Positions 13,101 to 26,200 of a DNA stretch of 64,000 bases are shown in pieces. The first letter of the stretch is position 1. Each line of letters starts with the position of its first letter. The position numbers and the translations under genes were made by a program. A model generated the notes under the pieces. That model searched no databases and had not been told where the DNA came from. It saw only the letters and a list, made by a program, of their open reading frames with translations. The stretch is taken from positions 434,001 through 498,000 of the forward strand of contig QEYB01000766.1 in the NCBI GenBank assembly GCA_017562135.1. Reading direction: 5' to 3'. The DNA is from Dipylidium caninum. Taxonomy: Eukaryota; Platyhelminthes; Cestoda; Cyclophyllidea; Dipylidiidae.

Positions 13101-14472
13101 ATGGCCAGGCCAGTGGGGGAGGATTTTTGAAGGGAATAAAAACGAGGTATCCACGTCGCCAGATGGCTCGTGTGTCACTTGTCTTGGGGGCTGAGGAGGC
13201 AAAGGCGACCTCCGTTTGGCGCTGAGTCCCATGCCGAGGGCGTGTGACTGAAAGGGGCTGCAGTCATTGTCATCCACTGCGGAAATCTCTGGTAGAATCC
13301 CTGGAGAATTTGCCAATGAGCATCGAAGATGGGATGGGGCGGGGGGGGCAGGACGAGAGGTTCCAGACACACAATTTACGCCGTGGCTATGAGAGCCAGC
13401 GAGACTGATCTCGAAAAGCACTGCGGCTGGGGAGACAGTCCACTCCGTCGAGAGTCGCCTCCAGTGTCCCCGACTCCGCCCACACCCTGCTAACCGGCGT
13501 CAAAATTTCACCGCTGGCACGAGGGCGACGGGGTTTGGGGTGTCCCCGCCCCGCCCCGCCTCGCCGCCCGCCCAACCCCGTCTGGGGCTGAATAGCTGCT
13601 AGTCCCAGCGCAACCCGAGTGCACGCAGATCCTCGCGACTTGTCCACGCGATCACGATTGGACAGGCCTGCTGACGTCAGGTGGAAGTGAAGTGGCAGTG
13701 GCATTCGGCCACCGGCCTCCCATTGGCCGAGGTGCGAGCAAAAGTAATGGTGAATTATGCCCGCCGAGCGATCGCCTTTGTGCCGACTTGGACGAGGCAT
13801 TAACGTTTGCGTGTTATTCAACCGTCCTAAACTCCACTCGCCCCATTTACTGGCTTTCTCCTTCTTGCATTCAACCCTGAGTTACGGGAGAATCGTATTT
13901 TTGCTAACTTATGACCTTAATTATATTCGCACCGGGTCGAATGGTTCCACAACCTACGTGACTTCAGGAAGGCTGCTTTTGAGAAGGCCTGGCTTATCTC
14001 AGGAAGTAGGAAAGTGTCGAAGTTGACACCGCCACGCCAGGTCGTCCACTAGCGCCGATTCCCACAAATAGTTGCCCCGCCGCTGGAGCCTGCGGAAAGC
14101 AGATTGGCGGCGTCCATCACCCCGACACGCCTGACACCACTGCCTCGGGCCGAAGATTAGTCCACCATTAAAGTATTCATTGACAAGGTGGCACTGCCAT
14201 CGTCCTTAGATAAGCCTCGTGATGTCGAACTGCTACGATATTTAAGGCTGCGAGGAGACACTGTTGTCAGGACAGCCTCCTTCGCTCCACCCTACGTCAT
14301 CACTTCACTTAGGAAGGCAAAATGACGAGATTTTCCACGGACACAGTGTTTCAGGGCCGAAAGAACACTTCCTTCTTCTTGGCTCAGCCAAGCCCGAGTG
14401 TTAATCAGTAAAAAGTGCTCCTTTGGCTGGGAATGAGACGAATGAGCACCCGCCTGGACTCCCGAGGTCGTA

Positions 14473-14490
14473 GGGGGGGCGGGGGGGGGT
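14473..14490. repeat. Poly-G tract
   Basis: A near-pure G homopolymer (7 G, one C, 9 G). It is simple sequence with no evident role. Confidence 0.8.
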
Positions 14491-15753
14491 GTGTGGGACT
14501 TGCGTCCAAACCGTCAGCTCGTCAGTGGAAGCGTCGACAACCTGCCGAGTGTAATAATCGCTACAGTTCACCCTCCTCTCTAAGTTACCATGCCTGTGCC
14601 GCGCAATTAGCCAGCGGAAGCAATTAACACATCCCACGTCGCCCCTCCTCCTATCCGCGCATGTGGTAGAGGCTTGTGACTCCTTCTCGCCAGAATGAAG
14701 GCAAAAGGACGGGGTTATTTTTGGGCGAAAAACGAATTGCGTTAAGCAGGACGGACGATTTACTGGCTGAAGGTGCTTCAAAGATCCCTATGGACAGTTC
14801 GAGCAGTTGGTAAAAGGGCGTTAAGGACCGGCGGGAGAATGACTTGGTTCGCCTGACCGTAGGGAAGGAGCTCTGCATCCACTTACCGCGTCATGTAGGA
14901 AAACGCGGTGGCCGACGGGCCCCGTCAGCCCAGGCCGCCAGCCCATCTCCAGTCGGCGGTGCGGGCGGTGCGGGCGGCGCGTCGTGAAGGGGAGAAGGAG
15001 GACCTGCCAGTTCGCGGGCGACCTGATGGTGTTGGGCGCTGGTTGGGTCTGGAGACAACACTCCTATTGCCGGGGGCGGTGGCAGTGAAAAACAGGCAAG
15101 AATGCATTTCTGCTCATCCCCTTTATCCAGCGACAGGGGAAGGCGCCTAAACGCAAACGAGAATATCCCTGTAAAAGTAAAATTATTTCATTCAGCTCTT
15201 CTCAGCTCCTGCTGATCGTTAACGGAGCATACGTCGACCGTTGGGGGGTGGAGTTGAGGGATTTCGGTCAGGCGTTTGAGCTTCCTCGTCCTAACACGCA
15301 ATGGCCACTGCGTCCAACTTTAAATTTAGGCGCTTAGTGTCTTCCGACGAAGCTCTTCTGGTAAATGCCGTCGTACGAGATTCAACAGTCTGGTCATCGA
15401 AGGAGACGGTTGTCAGCCTCCTCCTCTTAGTGAAATGGGAAAGTGGTCTGATGGCCGCTTCTGAAAGGACAGCGAAAGTCATGACATGCAGTCTTGGACC
15501 TGGCAGAGCTGCCGCCTCTTGTAGTCTTTTTCCAATGAAGTAGGGAGAAGAGGCCCTGCCTTCCAACTCGGCAGGACTAATCCATTCGGACCGAGTATTT
15601 TATTCCTTGCGATTGTCTCGCATCACATGAACTTTGGCATCTGTCAGATGCCAGCAGTAATTATCGGCTCCCGATAGTGTCATTTAGCTGAGATGCGATT
15701 GCACTTTGGTGTAATGACAAGCGAGTCGTCCGGCCAGGCAGCCAAATCTCGCT

Positions 15754-15832
15754 TCCGCCTCCTCCTCCTCCTGCTCCTGCTCCTTCTTCTGCTCTACCTC
15801 CTCCCACTCCTTTCCTCCTCCTCCGCCCCCTC
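15754..15832. repeat. Pyrimidine-rich CCT/CTC trinucleotide stretch
   Basis: An imperfect CCT/CTG/CTT array on the plus strand. It creates Gly/Arg-rich translations on the minus strand that should not be mistaken for a gene. Confidence 0.75.
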
Positions 15833-16362
15833 CATGCGCCCATCCGCCCCATCCTCCTCACGGCCTTATTGATCCGCGACTGCCTAAAACCCACTTGCTG
15901 CTACTCCGTGCAGACAGGCGTTTAATAGGGAGTCCTGTCACCCCAACCGCCAGGGCACAAGTGGCAAGGGATCAAGCAAGGCCTTAGTTGACTCGGTATT
16001 GCGCGCGAACACCGCACCCCAGCGTTGAGGCGACGCTCCGGTGGACGAGTTAACCCGTCGCAGACGGGAGAGGCGCTGAATTGCCCACACTCACAGCCCC
16101 ACTTCGCGCCTCGCATCGGCCCTACTTACGCTCCCACGAAAGACACGCGTGGGGATTTTGGGGCGTCTGTTTAACAACGAAGAGGAGTTTGGCCGTTGTG
16201 CGGATGGAGCTCGACGCTTCCACTGCCGAACGCCTCCTCCCAGCATAAAAAGTAACAAGGCGTCAGTCGCTCCACACCCCAGCCCGGTTGACGGCCATGA
16301 AAGGCCTGCTGTCTGTGACAGCCTCGTAAGGCTATCCAAATTCCCTTTAATCTCGGTTTATT

Positions 16363-16484
16363 TCTGTGTAACTTGTAAAAATTTTGCGGGTTCTCGAAGC
16401 TGATTTACGAGCCTCGGGTCAACTCTGTGTAACTTTTCAAAATTTTGCGGGTTGCGTAATGTGAGCCGCAAGCCTCGAGCTCGA
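16363..16484 (+). repeat. Two-copy 61-bp tandem repeat
   Basis: Copy 1 begins at 16363 and copy 2 at 16424. Both start with TCTGTGTAACTT, share AAATTTTGCGGGTT in the middle, and end around GAGCCTCGGG and AAGCCTCGAG. The period is 61 bp and the copies differ mainly between the middle block and the end. This looks like a local tandem duplication in noncoding DNA. Confidence 0.75.
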
Positions 16485-19400
16485 CGCTGGCTAGTCGGTG
16501 GACGGGCGGACGACGAGGGTGTCGACTCCGTTCCGAGTTAGTGCGGCACGGCGGTGGTGGGCGAACGGCAGCCGCCTTCTCGCGCGGCCTCCGCAAACGA
16601 GCCAGCGGGTGTAACCCGAGCGACCTGCCGTCCTCTCCCTCTTCATTCTTCCATTTTATTAACACACCAGTTAGAAAGTGCATTCTGGAGATATCGCTTT
16701 CTCCTCCTTCTCCCTTTTTTTTCGTGAGAAGACCCTTTCCCCGGAAAAAATCTGGTTTACCTCCGTTCGTAGCGTTACCAACAGCCTCCCGAGATAGTAG
16801 AAAAAAATGTAGAAATGGTGTTTGTAGAGAATCACTTGAATGCATCAGTAGTTAGGCGTTTAAGGCATTTACTTTTGCACTTTTTTTCAATCATAAAACA
16901 CAGCCATCATTTCATGTATCTGCTTAAATTATTTGTGTGATTTCGTCCCACTACCGAACGGCTTTCTGGGCTCCCTGGGGGGATTTGACCACGCGACTTC
17001 GCGCAGTAGGAGCGAAATTTGTTTGACGTCCCAACGGCGAGGTTTTGGTCCACTGGTGTCGCGTCTGGTGAATGCGGTAAAGCAAGGAAGCTCAGGCACC
17101 GCCTCCGCCTCTTCTGCGCCACTTGAAACGCGCATCCTTCAGAGTAGCGGCGATCTCCGCCGTTGCGAGGTCCTCTGCCTGCCTGGTTGCTGTGCCACCT
17201 GGGTAGATGCTGCCTCCGGTGAACGGACCAGCAGTCCCTCTCACTCGAAGCCCAGTGGTGGAACGACGAACCACCGCGATGAGGTTTCGGTGTCGGCGGA
17301 GTGTCTGGATTTCATCCCAGAAACCCTCTGCAGCTCCCTTCCAACTCAGCAGAAACCCTGCAAATCTCAGAATTTGCTTTTCATTATACAACTCGAACGA
17401 GGCCCACTTTGCACGGCAACGATGCCTTCACAGCGGCTCAAAGGCTAACTCTGGTAGGCGATCCTCGTCCTCCGCCTCTCCGTCACCGAAGTCGCACATT
17501 TGTGAATTGTAATTGCTGAAAATGAAGGGTGCACTACGCAAAAATGCTTTTCGGTTGAACGGGACAACCGAAGAATCGCGCAGTTCCTTTGGCCCTCGGG
17601 TGAGGACACTGTTCGGCGATGCGATAGCCGCTCTGCCTCGGCCGCCGAGCCGGCGAATGAGTTGACGCAAAAGGCCTTTAGCATCTCCTAGCCCTGCGTC
17701 GAGCCAGCCGAAACCAGAAGGCGTGTGCACTGGACGGGGACGAAATCGCGTCAAATGGTGTCGGGCAGGCGGAGGCGCAGTCGCGAGGGTCATCGCACAA
17801 GTGTGCACATCATCCGGACGGAGTGACAATCGCGTGCCGTTGTGGCCCTCGATGCATTATTTATGCGTAGGCGTGGAATTCGGAATCAAACAAGCAGGCA
17901 TCCCGCGTGCCGACGAAATGCTTATTCACACCGATGACCGAGTTTGCGAGGCTGCAGCGTCAGCGCCGTCCTGGAAACAGCGGCATTCGGGCCGATTTTG
18001 ACACGGCTGCGACGGGACGCTACATCCCCGCGCCCGGCCCCACTGCCTTCCGTTCCAGGCCGCGGCGCAGGCGTTGACAAATCGAGGCACAGGCTTGTCA
18101 TTCTCCCTGTCATCTGCCTAGCCTACCAGTTCGGAGGCTCTGTAGACGACAGAAGCAGGCCAGCAGGAAGCATCCACTCTGAGTAGAGTAACAATAACTC
18201 GTGATGTGATCGCTCCTGGGATTTTTTTCTGTCCTCGTCTGTTGTAATCGTCGCAATGTCTAATGGAAGCACGCGAATAGGCCTTATGCTGATCCCTGAG
18301 CAAGGAAACCTTTTACATCTTCAGCCATAACGCCGTCATTAGGGTATAAACATGAGGCGGTTGCATTACATGAACCCGAAAAAGTAAACACAATTCTAAA
18401 AGTGGAGTGCAAGAACAAAAAGCCCGTAGTCGAGGCTAACGATGCATTTGGAAAGTAGGATTCAGGGATTCCTCAGCTGGAAGTGACTTGACAAAGCAGT
18501 TATGTGGAGAGGGAGAAGTGATGAAGCACCGAGTGGTTCGACAGAACCGCTCCCTGGCGTGGGAGAGGACTGCGGCTGTAGAAGCGGGCACTTCGACACA
18601 AGTCCTGCCTCTCACCAGGCTGTAGCGTCGAAAGAAAGCGAAGACTCGTTGCAGCCGAGTTCCCCGCCACCGGCTTTCCACATCACGCCGCCATCGTGTC
18701 TCCCGTTGGGCGCGCCTCGGCTTAACTAGGCTCCGTAAAAGGTCTTAGAATCTGGAAGTTAAGACGAAACGACTTAACTTCAACGTGGATTTGCTCACAC
18801 ACAATCTCTAACGTCTTTTCGCAACTTGCGAAGTATACCGCCTAATAAGACGGTAATGGAGAACTGCGCCAAATCATGCCACGGTTTTTTTTGCCACAAA
18901 ACACCTTCTGCCTGGTCGAGAGTGCAGCGTGTCGAGAGAGGGCTTCTTATCTCTTTCTCAATGTCACCTCCGCGAGAGTTTTTGCCAACTGGGAGATGTA
19001 CAAGCCTCCACACCCCACCCCACCCCACCACGCCACAACACAACACAACACACCTCACACGCCAAACCGAACCAATGTGATCGAAATGTACAAACACACG
19101 CGTCAACTGGTGCCTGGTCGCAGGCGGCCATGGCGATCGGCTCCGCGTGGGGCAGGATGTTGCCATAGCCACCGGTCCACAATGTTGTGGGGGCAGCGCG
19201 ACCGACTCCTCCGAGGTGGTGCGGGCACACACTGGTGGCCAGGACTTGGGGACAGGCTGTCGTCTTCTCAGCGCGAAGTCGAAGTCACTGGAGCGGGTTT
19301 TCAGTAGAAAGACGCGCTGTTTTGCACGGAAAGGTCAGCCAAATTGACTGGGGAAAAATAAATCTGAGAAGAAAAATACTCGGTCGACGTACCGCCTCTG

Positions 19401-20974
19401 CCTCGCCAAACTCCCCTAAAAGTTAGATTCCTAACCGTATATGAAGTGTTCAAAGGAATTACAGTCTCCCTCGTCTCCTGGGCAACCCATCACTCCGATC
19501 AGATCTATAACCTTTCCGGCGTTTGGCCCATGTCAAACACTTCGGTTTAATGTTAATTTGTAAGAATTAAATTGACTTAAGAAACAAGCCACGAGAGTAT
19601 AGGCGAGTCTAAGCATAAGTCGAGTTCCATTAATATGCAGTGAAAGAGGCCGCGTCACAGAAGACAGATGCTACTTCCAAAACCAACCACCGATGAGGGA
19701 GTTTTTAGTGGGCATGTTGTTTTCCGAAATTCCGAAACAAAAGGTTGAAAACCCTCCCCCCTCCCACAAAAAAACTTTTTTAAGTGGCACTCATTCCCAT
19801 CATCCGAAGTACGCCCACGCGCCACGCGCGAACGACAAACCGAGCGGTCAGAAGAAGTCAACGCACGGGGACCAGCGACCACCGATTGCAGAGGCTGACA
19901 GTGCCAATGAAATTGTTCACCCTAATCATCCGGCACCACTTATAAGCAACAACCGGTATTCTAGCTAAATGCCTCTAGGCAGGATATTGGGTGCCAGTGT
20001 TGCGAATTTAGGCTCTTTGATACTTTAACTGCCTGTTTGCGGCATCACTTGCACCCAAAAATGTGATACCCAAGTGACTACTCAAAAAACAATCGCAAAA
20101 ACCGTGGACAAAATTTACGATAAGTAGGCCCTCAAACCAGTACCCGGGGACTTCAATACATCGCATTACTGAGTACCGAATTTTGTTTGAAGATCGGACA
20201 CAAACATCGAATGACAGATGTCGAAACAGCCCCCAGTTAGTGGGCCAAGTGCTCAGATTCTACACTCTCGCCTCGCTATGCAAAGAGAATACTTCAGTTG
20301 CTCAAACCGCCCAACCCTAAACCATGGAAACGAGGGTGCACCCTTGATTCTCAGCCCCCCAACCCAAGTGACGGACCTTTCAAATGATCACGTGGAACAA
20401 GCTCTCAATGGTCTATCCCACCGATAGTCTGTGCAAAATGCCTTGGTTTAGAAGCTCCGGACCGTGAGAAAAGATGACCACAAATTACAGATCTGGTTGT
20501 TCTGCTTCGGGACACTGATTAAAGGACTTCTTAAGCGTCTAGCCAAAAAAACTAACACGAGACGGATACTCGTTACGATACGGTCGTGTGAAGTCGACGG
20601 CCTGGAAATTAGGACCCACATATCATTCTATACCTAAAAGGCGTAAAAACAAAAAGTATAGAGGTGGCTACAATAGAAAGCGCCATTTAAAAGCAGTTTA
20701 TTATCATTGCAATTAATACGTGTATTATATGCATTGTTCATTCGTTTACGCAGGTCAACGCAAAGTACAGCGATCAGTCAGGTGGAGCTACATCGTGGAC
20801 GTCGGATGGACATACTTTGTCGAAAACGCACAAGTGAAGGAGACACACACTCAAAAACATTCAGAAAGCCGTGATTAATAAGCGCAGGGGGAAAGAGCAG
20901 AAAAGCGTGAGCGCTCGTACGCTCCGCCAATGAATGAGGTGATACATTGGTGGAAATTGGGAGAATATGTGCTG
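16485..20974. other. Intergenic, GC-rich to mixed, no supported gene
   Basis: No recognisable coding exon on either strand. A C/A-rich low-complexity patch lies at 19010-19060 (CCCCA then CACAA units). Composition becomes more AT-rich from about 20 kb towards the tetraspanin 3' end. Confidence 0.5.
19010..19060. repeat. CCCCA/CACAA low-complexity repeat
   Basis: Short imperfect microsatellite of CCCCA and then ACAAC-type units in noncoding DNA. Confidence 0.7.
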
Positions 20975-22363
20975 TTAATAAGTAGCATAACTTCGAATTT
21001 TCGACTGCAAACAACAGGCGACAATAATAGCGGCGATTTGAAGGAGGCACAACGCTCCAGCCGTTGCGAGTATGATGTTCATGGAGGATTCGATCTTCTC
21101 CACTATTACATCCCAACAGGGCTAAGTGGCAGTGTCGAATGAAGATAGACTTACCTTTTTAAAAATATTAAACCCGCAGGATGGGTCAGATGACTTAAAG
21201 CCACAACACTTGTTAAAAAGAGATTATAAAGCAATTAAGACGCCTACTTCATGTTCAAGCTGTCGTCTAAAGGGATCATTTGGATCATTGAAAATTTCCT
21301 CGAAACGCTTGGACAAAAAGTCCATTAACTAGAGATATAATGCTCGTGAGATGTACTTACTTCATCCTTATACATGAACGCAAACACTGCCACAGCAATC
21401 TGGAGGCACAAAAGAATAGCCACGACGGCGGCAAACTGAAAGAGGTAAAAAAATTGGGTAATCGCTATCAGCTCAATCCCTGTCGACAGGCAAGCGATCA
21501 AAATAGAGGCATAAGAATAACTTAATGTATCCTCATTTGTTGTGATAACCTCTAAACACCCACTACATGAAAAATATAAATGAAGAGCAATGCACAAATG
21601 CGATCCTACCGCAAAAAACAAACGGCATAGCCATATTGAGGGTATCACTTAATAGAATCGGCAAAAACAGCTGCAGCGGCATTAATAAAACGCCTAAAAC
21701 ATAGATTCAAACGTCGTTTAACAAACACGCATTTTATTGTTAGTTTTCAACATGCAGAAAGCATCGAACCTGATAGAGGTGAAATAGTACATTGGTTCGC
21801 TATTGCACCATAAAATACAGAACTAAGTCTCATTTTTCCAGACTGCAATAGACAGATGAAATGTGGAAACGTACCGTAATTAGCATACAGGGGCTCTCGT
21901 AGCAAGCTCCACAGCATCCCAGAAAACCAACAACAAAAATAATAAATCCCAGAATGATAACAGCAATAGGGAAAAGTTTGGTAACATCTCCTATCCGATT
22001 ACCGTAGAAATAGAGTTGGTAAAGTAAATATCCGCCGAATCCAGCCAGAAAAAGGCCGAAAAGCTGAAAGTGAGACAAGTCTGAACGGAGAAGGAGCAAA
22101 TTCGTATGTTTACCATATCCTTAAGGGAGCAGTATAGGAGCAGAAACTGACAAATTAAATACATCCATGCATTCTGCCATAAAATCATAAAAGGAAATCA
22201 ATGCCAGATGAGTGGGAACTATTGAAGAAAGTGTGAATAAAAAGGCGGGGCTACCAACACATTTCAAAGGTTGAAGACCAACTTTCAAACTTACGAAGAC
22301 AATGAAATTAAAGAAAAGTGTGCAGTATTTCAGGCATTTCATTCCACCCTGAAGAACACCCAT
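20975..22363 (-). CDS. Tetraspanin, six exons
   Basis: Four-pass membrane protein that organises tetraspanin microdomains; in tapeworms such proteins are typical of the tegument surface. Exons on the minus strand are 22363-22295, 22063-21875, 21435-21361, 21328-21248, 21208-21155 and 21121-20975, all joined in phase 0, giving 204 residues. Introns 3 to 5 are only 32, 39 and 33 nt. TM1 is about residues 13-37, TM2 53-75 and TM3 83-105. The large loop is about 107-168 and carries the family-defining CCG (139-141) plus Cys149 and Cys158. TM4 is about 170-193. The loop is short, with four cysteines, and lacks the usual PxSC pattern, having DPSCG instead. Start choice: the ATG at 22363 gives the typical N-terminus (MGVLQGGMKCLKY) with a Cys near TM1. 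The fold is secure; which tetraspanin subfamily is unclear. Confidence 0.9.
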
Positions 22364-23247
22364 CTCCCGGCTCTCCAAAGTGAAACAAACGACCCACAAG
22401 ACTTGGAAAAAGCGCCCACACGATACTGCGCACCGATATAAAGAGCTATAGTCACACAATAAGTCATTTGAATCTAACTATTTATATATATTTAAAATTC
22501 AGTTTAAAAGTTCTTATAAAAAATACACATAAGGTTTTACAGTCAGATTTAATGGAAACTTTAAGGTAAATTAAGTTGGTTGTAAAAGACTTAAGCAGCG
22601 ACAACGCGTATGCATGTATAGGAGGCGGAAGGGGGCAGTGATATAGCTGATGGACTACGCGAGCTAATATAATTAATTCCCCAAAGATGGGTGGGACTCT
22701 AGCGCATTCGAAAAGAGCGTCCGAAGGGAGTCCTGTATAAAACGGGTTATTGTTCGTACCAGCACAATTCCGCAATTTATTGAACCAGTACCAAAAATAA
22801 GAGCCGCCTACGGGCATGCGGCGCAAAAGGCAATGGAAAGAAGTGAGAGACAGCGTCACCAGCCTTTCCGTTGCCTACACTAAATGGTAGGATTTATTAA
22901 TGAATTCCTGGAAAAGTTAGTAGTTCCCCATATTTTATTAATTTTTTGTCATATAAACAATGGATAATTTTGACTTTATTGGTGGCTTTTCATAAGGGCG
23001 CCCTTACTTTTGTAGACTCGCACATTTCTATCCGGGAGTAGCAAACAAATAAATATTAAAGTTAAAAACATCTTGCCTCAGAAAACTTAAATTTTTTTAC
23101 ACATATCTTTTACAAGTTATTTGTTGGTGCTGGGTATGCATGCACTATTTTGCGCATCAAATTTCTTTGTTTTAATCAATCAACCTTAGTATACTCTAGG
23201 TCGGCCTGTTTTCAGATTTTTTCAGGCGTACGAGCCAGGAACGCCAA
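22364..23247. other. Intergenic between divergent tetraspanin and AMBRA1-like genes
   Basis: The two genes diverge from this 884-bp AT-rich stretch, so it should hold both promoters. A pyrimidine-rich acceptor (TTTTTTCAG ending at 23225) lies 22 nt before the AMBRA1-like ATG and may be a cis 5'UTR or trans-splice acceptor. A minus-strand frame at 22859-22482 contains a short PFYTGLPSDALF motif reminiscent of helix-turn-helix domains of some DDE transposases; this is weak. Confidence 0.5.
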
Positions 23248-26200
23248 ATGTTTGGTGCGGTGGTGGAGAATGTTGTTGAATTTATATCGAAACGCGAAAC
23301 GAAAAGTTTGTTTCGAAGTGCAATCGTTAATTTCTCTGACAAACTACTTCTGAATTACGCCAAGCGCGTTTTACCTATTCCGCCTGTTTCAAGTCGGTCG
23401 GTTTTCATACTGAAAGCCAACTGCGATAATAAGATAATCGCCGCTGGAAATATAGATGGCGTCGTAGTTCTCTATGATGCTGTGTTGGGTGAATGCATTG
23501 GCCAATGCGAAGGACACGATAGACCTGCATGGTCAATTTCTGTGAGTCATTCTTCATTTGCTTTTATAGTTCATCGAGTATTAATAACTTTTTCATTGAA
23601 CGCATTTGTCCTTTAGTTTCACCCTTTGGTTCCCTATGTTTTGGCTACTGGTTGCCTTGGGGGTCGTGTTTGTGTATGGCGACTTGATCAAGATTTTCTC
23701 TCAACGCCCCAAAGTGATAACGTCATCAAACCTTTTTTTCACTGGCAACGATCTGAAGCCATCACATCTCTATCCTTTCACCCTTCTCGTCCAGTTATTG
23801 TGGTTTCATGGTAATTTTACTTCTGTTTTATGGAAATTTTAGTATTATTTTACCGACTTGTATGTTGTTATCGTTTTCCATGAATTTAGTAACTGACTTG
23901 TTGTAGGACCTACGAGATTGCTTTTATCGATTGGAATAAGAAGTCAATGCTTTCAATTTGGCGCTACGCTTTTGATATCTCCGGGGTCCGTTGGGTCCAC
24001 TTTAGCCCAGACGGTTCCACTCTTTACACCGCATCCTCAAATCCTCGTTTGATCGAAAACAACTACTTGGGAGCTTCCAATATGTTGATTTCTGAGCGTT
24101 CTTCCTTGGGTGGTACACATTGTTTGTCAAAATATGGTGCATATAATTTTTTTATAACTTTATCTACTGAAGGTTTCTTTATTTAGACAATAACGGCAAA
24201 ATTCTTCGCGGTGAATTGGTACATTTTCTTTTTGGGCAACCTGCGTCATGGTATGAAGGTCTCGGGATATGTCACCTTTGTTACTTGCGGCTATGTCTCT
24301 GGGCCGCCGGTCTGGTTGCTGATCCTTCCTTTCCTCACCAAAATTTTCCTCCATCTGATGCTGTTGATCGCGTGTTGGCCACAGTCGCAGAAAAATTTCC
24401 AAATGGACCTACTATAGTTTCAGAGGCTATAGAATTACGCCAAAATGATCCATCACCCGATGTTGTAGTCGTGATTGAAGACTTGCCGTCCAATGAGTGG
24501 CTCTTAGGCAAAGCTTTCGGTAGCGTCTACTGCACCTTAGAGGACCCACCAATAATGTGTTGTCCTGGGCATACTTGGGATTTATTTTCAACGCATCGGG
24601 ACCTTATTCGTCACTCTCTCTGTCGCCGGTGTCTTAGAGGATTCTGGAAGTGGGCTAATGAATACGGTCGTGTTCTATGGTTTACTTGGACTCGTGCAAA
24701 TCCCAATCCAAATCGGGCTGTGGTGTGCATATCGCCTCGGGTATGTTGCGAGGTCATCATTTCCTTGCCAAATCTGTGAAGTAAATATGGATTTTTTTAT
24801 TTTTCGTTGTTCCGCAGGTTCCAGATGCGCAGGCCTATCGCTCAGCAAGAGTGTGCTACCGGTGTTGCCAAAAGCCTCAACGGCGTTCTATCCAAGAGCC
24901 ACTTGGATCCGATGCATCTACTAAACAACTTTTAGCTTTGGTCGAACAAGCCGCAAGAGATTTTCTGCACGGCTGCTCGGCGCCTACCTCCGTGGTGAAA
25001 AAATCGCGAAAGACGTTGCAAGCGCAAATTTCCCGTGCGTATTATTTTCGCTCGTGTCTGTATATGTAATATGCGTATGTGTGCTAACGTCCAGACAGCC
25101 TAATCAAAATTCCTTAGTATGCGAAGTAAGCTTAAGTACTAATTAAGTTTGAGAATGGTCAACGGCCGAACGGTGCCACCTCCTCCCGTCAACCTTTTAT
25201 TGTATCTCAAGTGTGCGCGCGCGCAAACGCTTATTCAAAATTCACTCGTGCGCTGACCTCAGGGAAATGCACATACGCACGCACGCACGCACGTACGCAC
25301 GCACGAGTGTGCTTTCGTGTGCGCAGCCCGAGAAACTCCTCGCACCGGCATGCGCCCTATCGATTGCGCGCAAGTGGAAGTTGGCCGTTGAATCACTGCG
25401 GGTCAGACGCAATCGCTGTTTCCGAATTGGCCCGAGTCTCCACGTAGGCGTCATCCCGCGCGAGAACTTAATGGTCATCATAACTCCTCCCTGCCTGCCT
25501 GCCCCTTGAACCGTAATGACTCCGGTCCTCGTGACTAGTAAACCTAAATGAGTCTCATAAACCGATTCAACTGGTGAGTTCTCACCAGTCCTCTGTACAC
25601 CCGAGATTCGTGTGCATTTAGGGATCTGACGGTGACGGACGTGCTTCGAGTTCTGATTACCAACAGAAAAAACCGTTTGGGTTGTCTCGGCATCTCATTA
25701 CTTCGACAACAACTTACCATTGGCTTCAAAAGACAAAGACCTGAGCAATGACGGTCTGTTTACTTTTCCTTTATGTATATCTTTGCACAGAGGGGGAAGG
25801 GATTTCCTGTGACCCCGAAAATGCCTGACATCCCGGCTGTTTTCGTCACCATATCTGCCGGACACGTTTTTAGAACCATTAAATCTCATCTGCCCTAATG
25901 CGTGCCCGTATGTGAACCCCAACACTAGTCGCGTCCTTATTTGAAATAACGTATTCGCGGCGTCGACGATCTCATCCAGCGCGATCCACGCGCGCAACTG
26001 AGGAAATTGAGACCTCCCCGTTATGCCTTGTGGTCTGCGGTTATGCTTGCCGAGATTTCCCCCACTGCTTCATTCCTACCGGCAAAGTTCTCGTCATTTG
26101 GACGAGGAAGCCCACCAAATTCTCTTTTATCTGTGCCTGTCCTCTCTCTTTTCACGCACTTTACTACTATGAGAACGGATTGCGTAATTTCTAAATAGTA

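Larger units (their letters stand above)
4181..16362. other. GC-rich gene-poor region
   Basis: Twelve kilobases without a gene I can support. Open frames are short, overlap on both strands and match no family I recognise. A more AT-rich island at about 5,600-7,400 has no coding signal. Simple-sequence patches include a G run near 14473-14490 and a pyrimidine-rich CCT/CTC stretch at about 15754-15832. Small exons of a neighbouring gene or noncoding RNAs could be hidden here and would not be visible by eye. Confidence 0.5.

Noticed and set aside
24160..24402. Minus-strand frame within AMBRA1-like exon 4
   Set aside because: Shadow of the real plus-strand coding sequence, which has matching splice phases and homology.
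25211..25509. Arg/Thr/His-rich frames over the CGCA repeat
   Set aside because: Pure translations of a microsatellite inside an AMBRA1-like intron.
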